From Acholeplasmataceae bacterium (GTDB taxonomy: Bacteria; Bacillota_I; Bacilli_A; Acholeplasmatales; Acholeplasmataceae): a DNA stretch of 11,655 nucleotides. Below are positions 1 to 7,196 of this stretch, one piece after another. Position 1 is the first letter of the stretch. Each line of letters starts with the position of its first letter. The stretch lies in NCBI GenBank assembly GCA_016934175.1, contig JAFGTI010000005.1:1-11655 (forward strand). Direction: 5' to 3'. The notes beneath the pieces are model-generated. The model saw nothing but the letters and a program-made list of their open reading frames with translations. It searched no databases and was not told the origin of the DNA. Both the position numbers and the translations under genes were made by a program.

Positions 1-29
1 TCGAAGAAAGCTGTTTTAAACTTCTCCAT
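1..29 (-). CDS. Start of a gene running off the left edge, possibly HAD-family phosphatase (partial)
   Basis: Only nine codons are visible, reading MEKFKTAFF, followed by GA, the first two bases of an Asp or Glu codon. The start is supported by a strong ribosome-binding site, AGAAGGG at 36-42, six bases before the ATG, and by the orientation shared with every other gene here. The string KTAFFD is how many Cof-type HAD hydrolases begin, leading into the DxDGT nucleophile motif. That identity is inference from very few residues and could be wrong. The gene is separated from the upstream c-di-GMP gene by a terminator-like hairpin at 215-246, so it probably has its own promoter between 30 and 214, but I could not find a convincing -35/-10 pair there. 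Confidence 0.5.
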
Positions 30-214
30 TTAATTCCCTTCTTTCGCTGTTTTTTTTAGGATATCATCTTTTTATGTAAGTTGTAAACATTTTATTTGTA
101 ATAATATGATTTTTACTATTAATATCATTTATATACTATATTTATTATAATTATCGCTTCATATTGATGATTTAAGTAAAAACATTGTGAAAACAAACTA
201 ACATAAATAGAGAG

Positions 215-246
215 AAAAGTCTTCTCAGCGGTGAGAAGACTTTTTT
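215..246 (-). terminator. Intrinsic terminator after the c-di-GMP gene, possibly bidirectional
   Basis: A perfect 13-bp stem (215-227 with 232-244) closes a four-base loop, GCGG. It lies about 45 bases past the stop of the 897-residue gene. The arms start in AAAA and end in TTTT, so the hairpin can act on both strands. The plus-strand T run (six T) is better than the minus-strand one (four T, then CTCTCT), but no plus-strand gene is apparent to its left. Confidence 0.75.
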
Positions 247-291
247 ATATTAATGTTGCTTACCTGTTTCGGTTTAAAACTTTGGAATCTA

Positions 292-2985
292 TTATAGCGT
301 CATGTGTTCTTTTTCAGTAATCGATTTAATAAATGTCGCAACTAATTCTTTATCAAATTGAGAACCAGCACATCGATTTAATTCTGCAATTGCCACTTTA
401 TAATCTAAGGCTTTTCTATAGGGTCTATCTGCAGTCATCGCTTCATAAGCATCACAAATGCAAATGACTCTTGAAAACAGTGGTATTTCTTCCCCTTTAA
501 GTCCATTGGGGTATCCTTTTCCGTCCCATCTTTCGTGATGAGTAAGCGCATATTCAGCTAGTTTAGAGTATTTATCTGCAGAACGCAAGATGTGATAACC
601 ATTGATGGTGTGAGTTTTCATAATGATCCATTCTTCATCTGTAAGCTTTCCTGGTTTATCTAGAATACGATCAGGTATTGTTATTTTTCCTATATCGTGC
701 ATTAGACCCGCAAATTCTAGCTCTTTAGTTTGATCTTCACTTAACTTCAGTGTTTCCCCCATCATCTTACAATATTCACTTACCCTGCTAGAGTGTAATT
801 TTTCTTCATCATACTTCTCTTTCAGTGTTTCAAATAGAGTCATAATCGTTTCGTTGCGAGCGCTTTGTCCATGTAGAATTTTGTTTGCATACATTTTGTC
901 TTCAGCGTTTTTCAAAACCTCTTTTATATTGATAGATACATTGTTTTTAATATCATATCCCACTGATATAGAAAACTTAAAATCGTTATATATAAAAGAT
1001 AAACTATCATTAGAGATTGAATTTCTTATGGCTTCAAATTCATTTTCGTTTGTATTGGGACAAATCATAACAAATTCATCTCCACCAATTCTTGCAACGA
1101 AATCTTCTTCTCTAATATGAGATTTTAGGATACTACTTATTTTAATAAGAACTTCATCACCTAAATCATGTCCGTACGCGTCATTAATGAGTTTTAATCC
1201 ATCTAAATCAATCATTGCAACTACTATTGGAAAATATCTTTCATTATCAAGCTTTGAAAGTTTTTCTTCAAAATATTTACGATTAGGTAGTCCTGTAAGA
1301 TAATCGTGATTGCTTGTATATATAATATCTTCTTCCTTGTGTTTTTGTTCTGTTACATCCATTACCATCGAAATAATGAGTGGTGAGTTAGGAACATTAA
1401 CACCTTGTGCTGTAATATAACGTACGATTTTACCATTTTTAGTAATAGGTACATATTCCCATCTTTTAAGCTTAGGATCATTACTAGCTAAGCCCATTAA
1501 TACTTTTTCTTTAATTTCTTTTCTAAATGATGCATCTTCGTAAACCACATCCCAAAAAGAATCTGGTTTCATCAATGCTTCTCTAGTCGTTCCATAAAAT
1601 TTTGGAAAATTACTATTCATATATTCAAAATTAACTTCAGGATCGACTGAATTTACTGCGATACCAATAATAAGATTATCCATTACAAGTTTTAAACGAT
1701 CGAGTGTTTCATTAAGTTGCAGTTCGGTTTCAATCAAATCATTAATAACTTCCGTATAAATAATAATACCTGCAATTTCACCATTGGCATCATACCAAGG
1801 TTGTGAAAGCCAGCGTGTATATTGAACACTTCCATCTAATCGTATGAAATCATCACGATCACCTGAAACAGTTTCACCCTTTAAACTTCTTTGATGTACA
1901 TCTTTCCATTTTTGTGGAAGGTCAGGAAAAACCTCATAATGATGTTTACCAATAATATCTTTACTTACGTTATACATTTCACAATATCGATCGCTAACAT
2001 ATACGTAATTTAAATCTTTATCGTGAACAGCTACCCCTTGGTTGCTACGGCTAATAATATACTGCAATAATTCTTTTCGATAATTGATTTCATGTTCTGC
2101 TTCTATTCTATCAGTTATATCTCTTGCAAACGCAGAAGCCCCAATAATCTCTTGATTCTCATTATATATTGGATTATATATTGACTCATAATATCTAATA
2201 TGAATGTCACCATACTCTTGAATTGTTTTGTGCGATTTACCCGATAATGCCAAATCATAGTTTTTTTTAGCGTTTTCTTTATCTATCTCTGATGATATAG
2301 CATCCATTAAGTTTGAACCAGTTTTTATATCTACATTGTAGGCGTATTTCATCACATCTTTATGCACTTTATTGAAATATAAGTAATTGTAATGCTTATC
2401 GATTGCCAATATGATAAAGTCTGTAGGGCTTTCTAAACTAGACTTTAGCAGCAACTCGGAATTCTCTTTATCAATTTTGTCAATTGTCAAATCAACAATC
2501 ATTTGAGTAAGATTTAATAAAAAATCAATGATATCTTCTATCTGTTTTTCAGTGACAATAGGTACTTCCTCAAGTGATTTTAAGTACATTTTTTCATCAA
2601 ATCCATATTTTTTTGCTTGATTAACAAAAAATTCAATATCTGGTTTTTCTAAAAAACATTGTCCAGTAAAAAGATTGGCTATATGTTCGCCTTGAATGAT
2701 GATTGGTACTGCAACATCAATTAAACCATTATGACATTTATAGATGCTGTATTTTTCATCTCTACTGACTTTATTTGCTAAAACTGTATCACTGATTTTA
2801 CAATTTTTACATGTCTCTGCATTGACACGATGAAAATCTGTGCATATGTGTCTCCATCCTGATTTAGAAACGATATTTCCTTCTACATCTAAAATAGCAG
2901 TTACAAATCCAGTCGATTTATTAAATCCTTCCAGCAAAATATTCAATCTATTAAAATCGATGTACTTTAAAATGTTTTTTTTCAT
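292..2985 (-). CDS. PocR-PAS-PAS-PAS-GGDEF-HD-GYP sensor: bifunctional c-di-GMP synthase/phosphodiesterase
   Basis: This 897-residue soluble protein has no visible signal peptide or membrane segment and probably both makes and degrades cyclic di-GMP. Residues about 5-170 resemble the PocR ligand-binding domain, with cysteines at 48, 59, 62, 84 and 110. Three PAS domains follow at about 184-293, 304-415 and 428-547. The GGDEF domain (about 555-705) has NHDYLTGLPNR, an intact GGDEF at 634-638 and an RxxD inhibitory site at 625-628, exactly five residues upstream. The HD-GYP domain (about 715-890) keeps H731, the HD pair 763-764, HHExxDG at 816-822 and GYP at 824-826. Neither enzyme looks degenerate, so the sensory half presumably decides which activity dominates. 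The start is preceded by GAGAGG, nine bases upstream. The gene is monocistronic: a 485-bp gap precedes it and a terminator follows. The ligand and net activity cannot be read from sequence. Confidence 0.93.
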   Translation of the reverse strand: MKKNILKYIDFNRLNILLEGFNKSTGFVTAILDVEGNIVSKSGWRHICTDFHRVNAETCKNCKISDTVLANKVSRDEKYSIYKCHNGLIDVAVPIIIQGEHIANLFTGQCFLEKPDIEFFVNQAKKYGFDEKMYLKSLEEVPIVTEKQIEDIIDFLLNLTQMIVDLTIDKIDKENSELLLKSSLESPTDFIILAIDKHYNYLYFNKVHKDVMKYAYNVDIKTGSNLMDAISSEIDKENAKKNYDLALSGKSHKTIQEYGDIHIRYYESIYNPIYNENQEIIGASAFARDITDRIEAEHEINYRKELLQYIISRSNQGVAVHDKDLNYVYVSDRYCEMYNVSKDIIGKHHYEVFPDLPQKWKDVHQRSLKGETVSGDRDDFIRLDGSVQYTRWLSQPWYDANGEIAGIIIYTEVINDLIETELQLNETLDRLKLVMDNLIIGIAVNSVDPEVNFEYMNSNFPKFYGTTREALMKPDSFWDVVYEDASFRKEIKEKVLMGLASNDPKLKRWEYVPITKNGKIVRYITAQGVNVPNSPLIISMVMDVTEQKHKEEDIIYTSNHDYLTGLPNRKYFEEKLSKLDNERYFPIVVAMIDLDGLKLINDAYGHDLGDEVLIKISSILKSHIREEDFVARIGGDEFVMICPNTNENEFEAIRNSISNDSLSFIYNDFKFSISVGYDIKNNVSINIKEVLKNAEDKMYANKILHGQSARNETIMTLFETLKEKYDEEKLHSSRVSEYCKMMGETLKLSEDQTKELEFAGLMHDIGKITIPDRILDKPGKLTDEEWIIMKTHTINGYHILRSADKYSKLAEYALTHHERWDGKGYPNGLKGEEIPLFSRVICICDAYEAMTADRPYRKALDYKVAIAELNRCAGSQFDKELVATFIKSITEKEHMTL

Positions 2986-3151
2986 TTTCTAATGCCTCTC
3001 TTATTCTAGTCATCAGGTTGAAAAAATCAAGTAGTAGACCATATAATATATTAATGTATATTCTTATGAATGCAGTCAGTTGCTTATATTATACTACATA
3101 AATCAATTAATACTTATTTACCGACTATTCGTTTAGAGTAAACTTTATATT

Positions 3152-3179
3152 ATTATTGATTCTATTCATAGTATGTCAA
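3152..3179 (-). promoter_or_regulatory. Candidate sigma-A promoter of the c-di-GMP gene
   Basis: A perfect TTGACA (complement of 3174-3179) is followed after 16 bases by AATAAT (complement of 3152-3157), which matches five of six bases of the -10 consensus. Transcription would start near 3145 and leave a leader of about 160 bases before the ATG at 2985. Chance matches are common in DNA this AT-rich, so the exact -35 match is the main support. Confidence 0.42.
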
Positions 3180-3393
3180 ATAAAACTGAAATTCAAATCA
3201 CCTTTTAACATCATCTTGTATATATTATTTTTTCTTCTCTAAAAAATCTCTATAGCATATTACAAATAACACACCTTTCTTTAATGAATAGTTATAATGT
3301 TTGCATCAACATGAATTTCCATTTTTAATTGTTTTTGAACAACATCCATATTCAAAAGACTAACAAATAGTATAATTTGATGGCTTTTAAAGG

Positions 3394-3430
3394 CAAAAAA
3401 ACACTCTTCTTATTGCAAAGAAGAGTGTTT
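3394..3430 (-). terminator. Intrinsic terminator of the lipoprotein gene
   Basis: A 13-bp stem (3399-3411 with 3418-3430) closes a six-base loop, and on the minus strand it runs into an uninterrupted T tract (complement of 3395-3401). It lies about 40 bases past the TGA of the lipoprotein gene, so this transcript very likely ends before the c-di-GMP gene. The 26-bp tRNA-like motif lies just upstream of it. Confidence 0.85.
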
Positions 3431-3441
3431 CATATCTATAT

Positions 3442-3467
3442 TGGTGACCCGTACTGGCTCACGAATC
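3442..3467 (-). repeat. tRNA-3'-end-like 26-bp motif, copy A
   Basis: Read on the minus strand, the motif starts GATTCGTGAGCC and ends GGGTCACCA. It matches a second copy at 7047-7072 at 20 of 26 positions by my hand alignment. The TTCG, the terminal CCA and the spacing between them come within one base of a tRNA T-loop-to-CCA layout. No T stem, anticodon arm or acceptor 5' half is present, because the bases upstream belong to the lipoprotein gene. It is therefore not a tRNA gene. It begins a few bases after the lipoprotein stop codon and ends 11 bases before the terminator stem. Confidence 0.5.
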
Positions 3468-3470
3468 ATA

Positions 3471-6400
3471 TCAATCGCTTAAAAGATCGCCATCAACGAT
3501 AGTTATTGTAAATACAATAGGCTCTAATGCTCCACTACTATCAATTATGCTTTTAAAATGCGTGACAGGTATAGTAATGGTGTAGGTTTCACCAATGACA
3601 AAAGCTGATCTGATATTCGTCATATCAATAATTACTCCAGTGTTGTTTTCGAAAAAAGAATACATCAACTTGTCTTTTACATAAATTGGATCGTTATTAA
3701 GATGTTCTCCATGACTATCGACGATTGTGACATATTCTTTTTGATCATCATATGCATCAAACCATATGGGAACATCAGATTTTAGAACAACATTGAATGT
3801 ATTCGCATTATCTACTGTAACATGATCAAAGATCGGTAAATTCCCGTCTACAGGTGAAATGAATTGTAGATGAAAGGGGTTGGGTATTTGCTCAGTTATG
3901 AAAAATCTTTCAATCTGATTGTTATAAACATTATCTGTTGTATTATAAATAGCGCCAGGCAATAAGAATAAGGTGTACGCTTCTTCTGATTTAAATGATG
4001 AAACTGGTGAAATTGAAACTAAATTCTTTTCAACTGATACATTGCTTTCGATGATATTTCCTTGGGTGTCTTGATAATAGATTTTTGTCTGATCATAGGT
4101 CGTTATACTTTTGTTAAGTGTTAGCGTGTACGTTGCTTGAGAATCTACATTAATTTCCGCTTGAATGTGTGAACTTTGTACAACGAAGAACTGATCATTA
4201 TAAACCATACCGGTGCCATCAACATTAATTGTATATGTTTTGAAATCCTGATTATTAATATAAAATACTTTCCCATCTGCCACTTTAATAAGTTGTTCAA
4301 CTTGATTTGTAATAACACGTGTTGATGTTTGACTGTAATCTGTTATCTTGATTTGGTGATTTGCAGCATCAAAATAAATCACACCTTCATCAAGCAAATA
4401 AACTGTTTGATTTGCAGCAATTTGAAAGAGTAAATCTCCTAGTAAATCATATTTTGTACTATCACAAGGTGTTGTTTTTGGTGATTCTGTATTGGGTGAT
4501 GTCCAATCATACATTGGACCACCCCGATACGTTAATATTTTTTCATCAGAAAGCATAAAATAAGTATAACTGTTTTCATAATTCATCAAAACATCATTGT
4601 GATATCCCACCGGATCATTCCAATAAACATCCAAATGATAGCATTCATTATCTATTTCAATAGCATTCCATCCGTGCCCCTCTCCACCGATACCAAAACT
4701 ATGAATTCCTACTGAATTGAGTAAAATATCTGTGACGGTGCTGTGTGATGAGCACATACCTGCACCATATAACAAAATATCTTTTATTGTCCCTTTACTG
4801 TCGTCCCAATAATTAACAATATGATTGATATAATTGTTGACTTTATATACCATTTCAATTTGACTATTTGATTCAAGTAATAACTGCTTTAAGTAATTTA
4901 ATTGAGCCTCAATAATGTAATATCTATGATCTAGAGCTGGGTGTGTTTCTAATCCCCAAAGATGAATTGAAACATGTGAGGGTAATTGATCGATTCCATT
5001 TAATTGTGTAATATTTGGCAAAAAAACCCTCATAAGGTCATCGAGAGATTTTAATAAGATGATATCATCTTCATCAAATGATGTGTCATTTAAAGATAGG
5101 TATATCAATTTTGATAAATCATTTAATACATCAAACGATTCAATATTTTTGTTGCCTGTTATGCTCAAACTCGTTAAATTCAAAAGAGAAGATAGCGGTG
5201 CAATATCTTTTATTTGACAATAAGGGAGAGATAAATCGCGAAGCTTAACCAAATTTGATAATGCAGAAATATCCATAACATCAAGTTCCGCTAAATATAA
5301 GGACTCTAGATTAATCAAGTTTGCCAAGGGTGACAAATCACTGACAGGTGCTCTTTGGATGCTCAACATTTTTAAATTTGACATATTCTCTAAAGGAGAT
5401 AAATCGTTAATTGAAGATATTATTATATGTAACCCTTCTAATTGTGTCAAAGATTTAACAAATTCCAAACTTGTCAACTTTGAATTATGTAAAGCAAGGT
5501 GCCTTAACTTATTTAAATTACTTAATGGAGAGGCATCTAAAATATTCGCATTCTCTAAAGAAATAATTTCAAGATTGCGCATATATTCAAGCCCATCAAT
5601 TGAAGTTATATTTGCACTTGTTATAAAAATTGTTATTTTAAGTAAATCGCTGGTGGTAATTATTTCATTTGGGCTTTTGTTGAGAGTTTTATAGATCTCA
5701 TTTAATAAAACACTATCAGTAAACTCCTGAGTAACCTCAAATTCATCTATTGAATATGTTGGTCGAATAAATAGATCGTTTTTTACTTGCGTAAAATCGA
5801 TATCCCAGCCACTAAATATATAACCTTCATTAATGGGGGGTTCAGGAGCTGTTGCACTTTCACCATAATAAACAGTTTCGGTTTTTATAATAACATCCAT
5901 ATGATCAACAAAATTGACACTATAAGCCTTTTTATCATATAAAGGTCTTGTTATTATATCCGCTTTAATATTAGTTAAATCTTTGTCCCAACCAACAAAT
6001 ACGTAACCTTCCTTTGTGGGAGGTTCGGGAGCTGTTGCACTTTCACCATAATACACAGTTTCTATTAACATGACACCAAGTCCATCAATTTCATATGTAA
6101 CAGTGTATAAGGCCCTTTCATATGTGGCGAACAAGTCTAAATCATGGGGTGGCATTTGTTCTGGTAAAGATTGACTCCATTTTAAAATATATCCCTCTTT
6201 CTCTAAAGTAGGAACTTGTATAAGATTTAGGTTATCCCCATAAAAAACATCAAGTGATTGTATCAAATTTTCATTATCGTCAAAAAAATTGAGTTTGTAT
6301 GTATTAATCTGCCATCTAGCATAAACAGTTAGATCACTTTGTATTGTTTCATCTAGCAGTGAACTGGCAGTGAAAGGTCTTAAATATGTTTCATTATCCC

Positions 6401-6617
6401 AATACCAACCAGAAAAAGTATAACCTTCTCTTGTTGGATTATCTGGAATTGTGACCATTTCCTCCCCATTACAGATGATAGTTTCAACTAATGTGCCACC
6501 ATTGCTATCAAAGTTGATTGTGAATTCAACCGGAGGTGTAATTCCATTACATGCTGAAAGCGCGATAAGAAGAAAAGTCATTATCGCTATAAATGATCTG
6601 GATTTCTTTATACGCAT
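3471..6617 (-). CDS. Surface lipoprotein: InlB-type repeats, leucine-rich repeats and transglutaminase-like domain
   Basis: This 1048-residue protein begins with a basic, hydrophobic lipoprotein signal ending in the lipobox LSAC (Cys23), so it should be lipid-anchored outside the membrane. Residues about 32-103 form a canonical Listeria-Bacteroides (InlB B/Flg_new) repeat, with FDSNGGT, GYTFSGW and VYARW. Three more divergent copies run to about residue 290. Residues about 328-545 hold some nine internalin-like leucine-rich repeats of about 22 residues, with phasing such as LKMLSIQRAPVSDLSPLANL. A transglutaminase-like domain follows at about 565-700, with a plausible triad C622 (GAGMCSSH), H648 (GHGWNAIEI) and D663 (HLDVYWND). 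Residues about 720-815 resemble DUF5050, and 820-1040 look like Ig-like/Big_5 modules. There is no LPXTG motif. The start follows GGAGG at a six-base spacing and the gene is monocistronic. Adhesion or peptide/protein processing at the cell surface is inference; no substrate can be named. Confidence 0.9.
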   Translation of the reverse strand: MRIKKSRSFIAIMTFLLIALSACNGITPPVEFTINFDSNGGTLVETIICNGEEMVTIPDNPTREGYTFSGWYWDNETYLRPFTASSLLDETIQSDLTVYARWQINTYKLNFFDDNENLIQSLDVFYGDNLNLIQVPTLEKEGYILKWSQSLPEQMPPHDLDLFATYERALYTVTYEIDGLGVMLIETVYYGESATAPEPPTKEGYVFVGWDKDLTNIKADIITRPLYDKKAYSVNFVDHMDVIIKTETVYYGESATAPEPPINEGYIFSGWDIDFTQVKNDLFIRPTYSIDEFEVTQEFTDSVLLNEIYKTLNKSPNEIITTSDLLKITIFITSANITSIDGLEYMRNLEIISLENANILDASPLSNLNKLRHLALHNSKLTSLEFVKSLTQLEGLHIIISSINDLSPLENMSNLKMLSIQRAPVSDLSPLANLINLESLYLAELDVMDISALSNLVKLRDLSLPYCQIKDIAPLSSLLNLTSLSITGNKNIESFDVLNDLSKLIYLSLNDTSFDEDDIILLKSLDDLMRVFLPNITQLNGIDQLPSHVSIHLWGLETHPALDHRYYIIEAQLNYLKQLLLESNSQIEMVYKVNNYINHIVNYWDDSKGTIKDILLYGAGMCSSHSTVTDILLNSVGIHSFGIGGEGHGWNAIEIDNECYHLDVYWNDPVGYHNDVLMNYENSYTYFMLSDEKILTYRGGPMYDWTSPNTESPKTTPCDSTKYDLLGDLLFQIAANQTVYLLDEGVIYFDAANHQIKITDYSQTSTRVITNQVEQLIKVADGKVFYINNQDFKTYTINVDGTGMVYNDQFFVVQSSHIQAEINVDSQATYTLTLNKSITTYDQTKIYYQDTQGNIIESNVSVEKNLVSISPVSSFKSEEAYTLFLLPGAIYNTTDNVYNNQIERFFITEQIPNPFHLQFISPVDGNLPIFDHVTVDNANTFNVVLKSDVPIWFDAYDDQKEYVTIVDSHGEHLNNDPIYVKDKLMYSFFENNTGVIIDMTNIRSAFVIGETYTITIPVTHFKSIIDSSGALEPIVFTITIVDGDLLSD
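5836..6061 (-). repeat. Near-identical 43-bp direct repeat inside the InlB-type repeats
   Basis: Positions 5836-5878 and 6019-6061 match at 40 of 43 bases by eye. They lie 183 bp apart, exactly 61 codons, so the reading frame is preserved. Both encode ETVYYGESATAPEPP, the linker that starts each repeat core. The flanking parts of the two units have diverged much more, which suggests either recent gene conversion or strong constraint on this linker. Confidence 0.8.
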
Positions 6618-6659
6618 AAAAAGCCTCCATATTTATCGTGTTTTCTTTCATTGTAACAC

Positions 6660-6689
6660 ATTATACTGACTAAATATCTTTCATCTCAA
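6660..6689 (-). promoter_or_regulatory. Sigma-A promoter of the lipoprotein gene
   Basis: On the minus strand TTGAGA (complement of 6684-6689) matches five of six bases of the -35 box. It is followed after 18 bases by a perfect TATAAT (complement of 6660-6665). Transcription would start near 6653, giving a leader of about 36 bases that carries the GGAGG site at 6624-6628. Palindromes and repeated TTGACAT words lie immediately upstream. Confidence 0.65.
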
Positions 6690-6749
6690 ATGTCAACTTA
6701 AACTCAAATACTTTATGTCAATATTGATATCTTCCCTATGCATATGCAT
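6690..6749. promoter_or_regulatory. Palindromes and repeated words upstream of the lipoprotein promoter: possible operators
   Basis: Directly upstream of the -35 box, TTGACAT (minus strand) occurs at 6690-6696 and again at 6715-6721, 25 bp apart. Beyond it are two perfect palindromes, TCAATATTGA (6718-6727) and ATGCATATGCAT (6738-6749). Short AT-rich palindromes arise by chance, but this density beside a good promoter could be a regulator-binding region. No regulator gene lies in the window. Confidence 0.3.
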
Positions 6750-7003
6750 CTGAGCAGGATTTATAGCCAAAATTGATGTGCAGATAAATTGATGTTTTTG
6801 CTGTTTTAACTAACTTGATATAGATTTCTAAAAAGGACATTCAAAAACCGTTTATACACACATAAGTTTTTAACTAATAAGAATGTAGACTCTATATGAC
6901 TAAAAACAAGACCAATTCAATGATTAATATAGTGGTTTTTTTGAACTTATAGAAACGATTAAACGTCTTGGAATTTGATCCACTTTATAGTCTAATATAG
7001 ATA

Positions 7004-7032
7004 AAAAAGCCTATCTCATATTTGAGATAGAC
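7004..7032 (-). terminator. Intrinsic terminator downstream of the aldo/keto reductase at 7231-8049
   Basis: The core stem pairs 7011-7018 with 7023-7030 around a four-base loop. On the minus strand it extends by one wobble and one G-C pair, then runs directly into six T (complement of 7004-7008 and neighbouring bases). The U tract on the minus strand matches the direction of the reductase gene, although the hairpin lies about 200 bases past its stop codon. Confidence 0.7.
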
Positions 7033-7046
7033 CTACTCAATAAACT

Positions 7047-7072
7047 TGTTGACCCATCCTGGTTAACGATTC
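7047..7072 (-). repeat. tRNA-3'-end-like 26-bp motif, copy B
   Basis: On the minus strand this copy reads GAATCGTTAACCAGG and ends GGGTCAACA, matching copy A (3442-3467) at 20 of 26 bases. As with copy A, a terminator stem begins about 15 bases later in the direction of transcription. It is preceded by a run of seven G on the minus strand (7072-7078). It does not fold into a complete tRNA. Confidence 0.5.
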
Positions 7073-7130
7073 CCCCCCTAGTTACTGACATCTTCAAATA
7101 GCTCGACTTATCTCTTTCATCTCTAGATTT

Positions 7131-7196
7131 CCCTAAAATGTCTTACATTAATAACCTAGATCATTAACTCTATTTAAAGTTGGAGATATTTTAGGG
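7131..7196. repeat. Imperfect inverted repeat with 13-bp arms
   Basis: The arms CCCTAAAATGTCT (7131-7143) and AGATATTTTAGGG (7184-7196) are complementary except at one position, which is a G-T wobble on the plus strand and an A-C mismatch on the minus strand. They enclose 40 bases and lie between the reductase stop and copy B of the tRNA-like motif. There is no T tract beside it, so a terminator is unlikely. It could be an RNA-stabilising stem or the end of a small degraded element. Confidence 0.5.

Larger units (their letters stand above)
2986..3470. other. 485-bp intergenic region between lipoprotein and c-di-GMP genes
   Basis: This very AT-rich stretch contains no credible ORF. It holds, from right to left, a 26-bp tRNA-3'-end-like motif (3442-3467), the lipoprotein gene's terminator (3394-3430), a candidate promoter for the c-di-GMP gene (3152-3179) and its Shine-Dalgarno site. 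An isolated TATAAT on the minus strand at 3088-3093 has no acceptable -35 partner. The predicted leader of about 160 bases shows no riboswitch core that I recognise, including the c-di-GMP GEMM types. Between 3180 and 3390 I see nothing beyond AT-rich sequence. Confidence 0.6.

Noticed and set aside
1..33. End of a plus-strand gene (SKKAVLNFSI then TAA)
   Set aside because: The opposite strand offers an ATG with a strong, well-spaced ribosome-binding site in the same orientation as all other genes.
854..1120. Plus-strand 88-codon ORF inside the c-di-GMP gene
   Set aside because: It lies antisense to the conserved GGDEF domain, has no ribosome-binding site I could support and resembles no family.
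3442..3467. A complete tRNA gene
   Set aside because: Only a 3'-end-like segment is present. The T stem does not pair, the spacing to CCA is one base off, and no D or anticodon arm lies upstream.
3431..3478. Short ORF MIREPVRVTNIDMKH starting just after the lipoprotein stop, running into the terminator
   Set aside because: It has no Shine-Dalgarno site, covers the tRNA-like motif and terminator stem, and has no counterpart at copy B; likely chance.
4361..5694. Plus-strand ORFs of 65 and 111 codons within the lipoprotein gene
   Set aside because: They are antisense shadows of the DUF5050-like and leucine-rich-repeat segments, whose minus-strand reading is clearly coding.
6691..6721. Two TTGACA words as -35 boxes for the lipoprotein gene
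   Set aside because: Neither has a -10 box at 16-18 bases; the first is 25 bases from the TATAAT. TTGAGA at 6684-6689 with 18-base spacing fits better.
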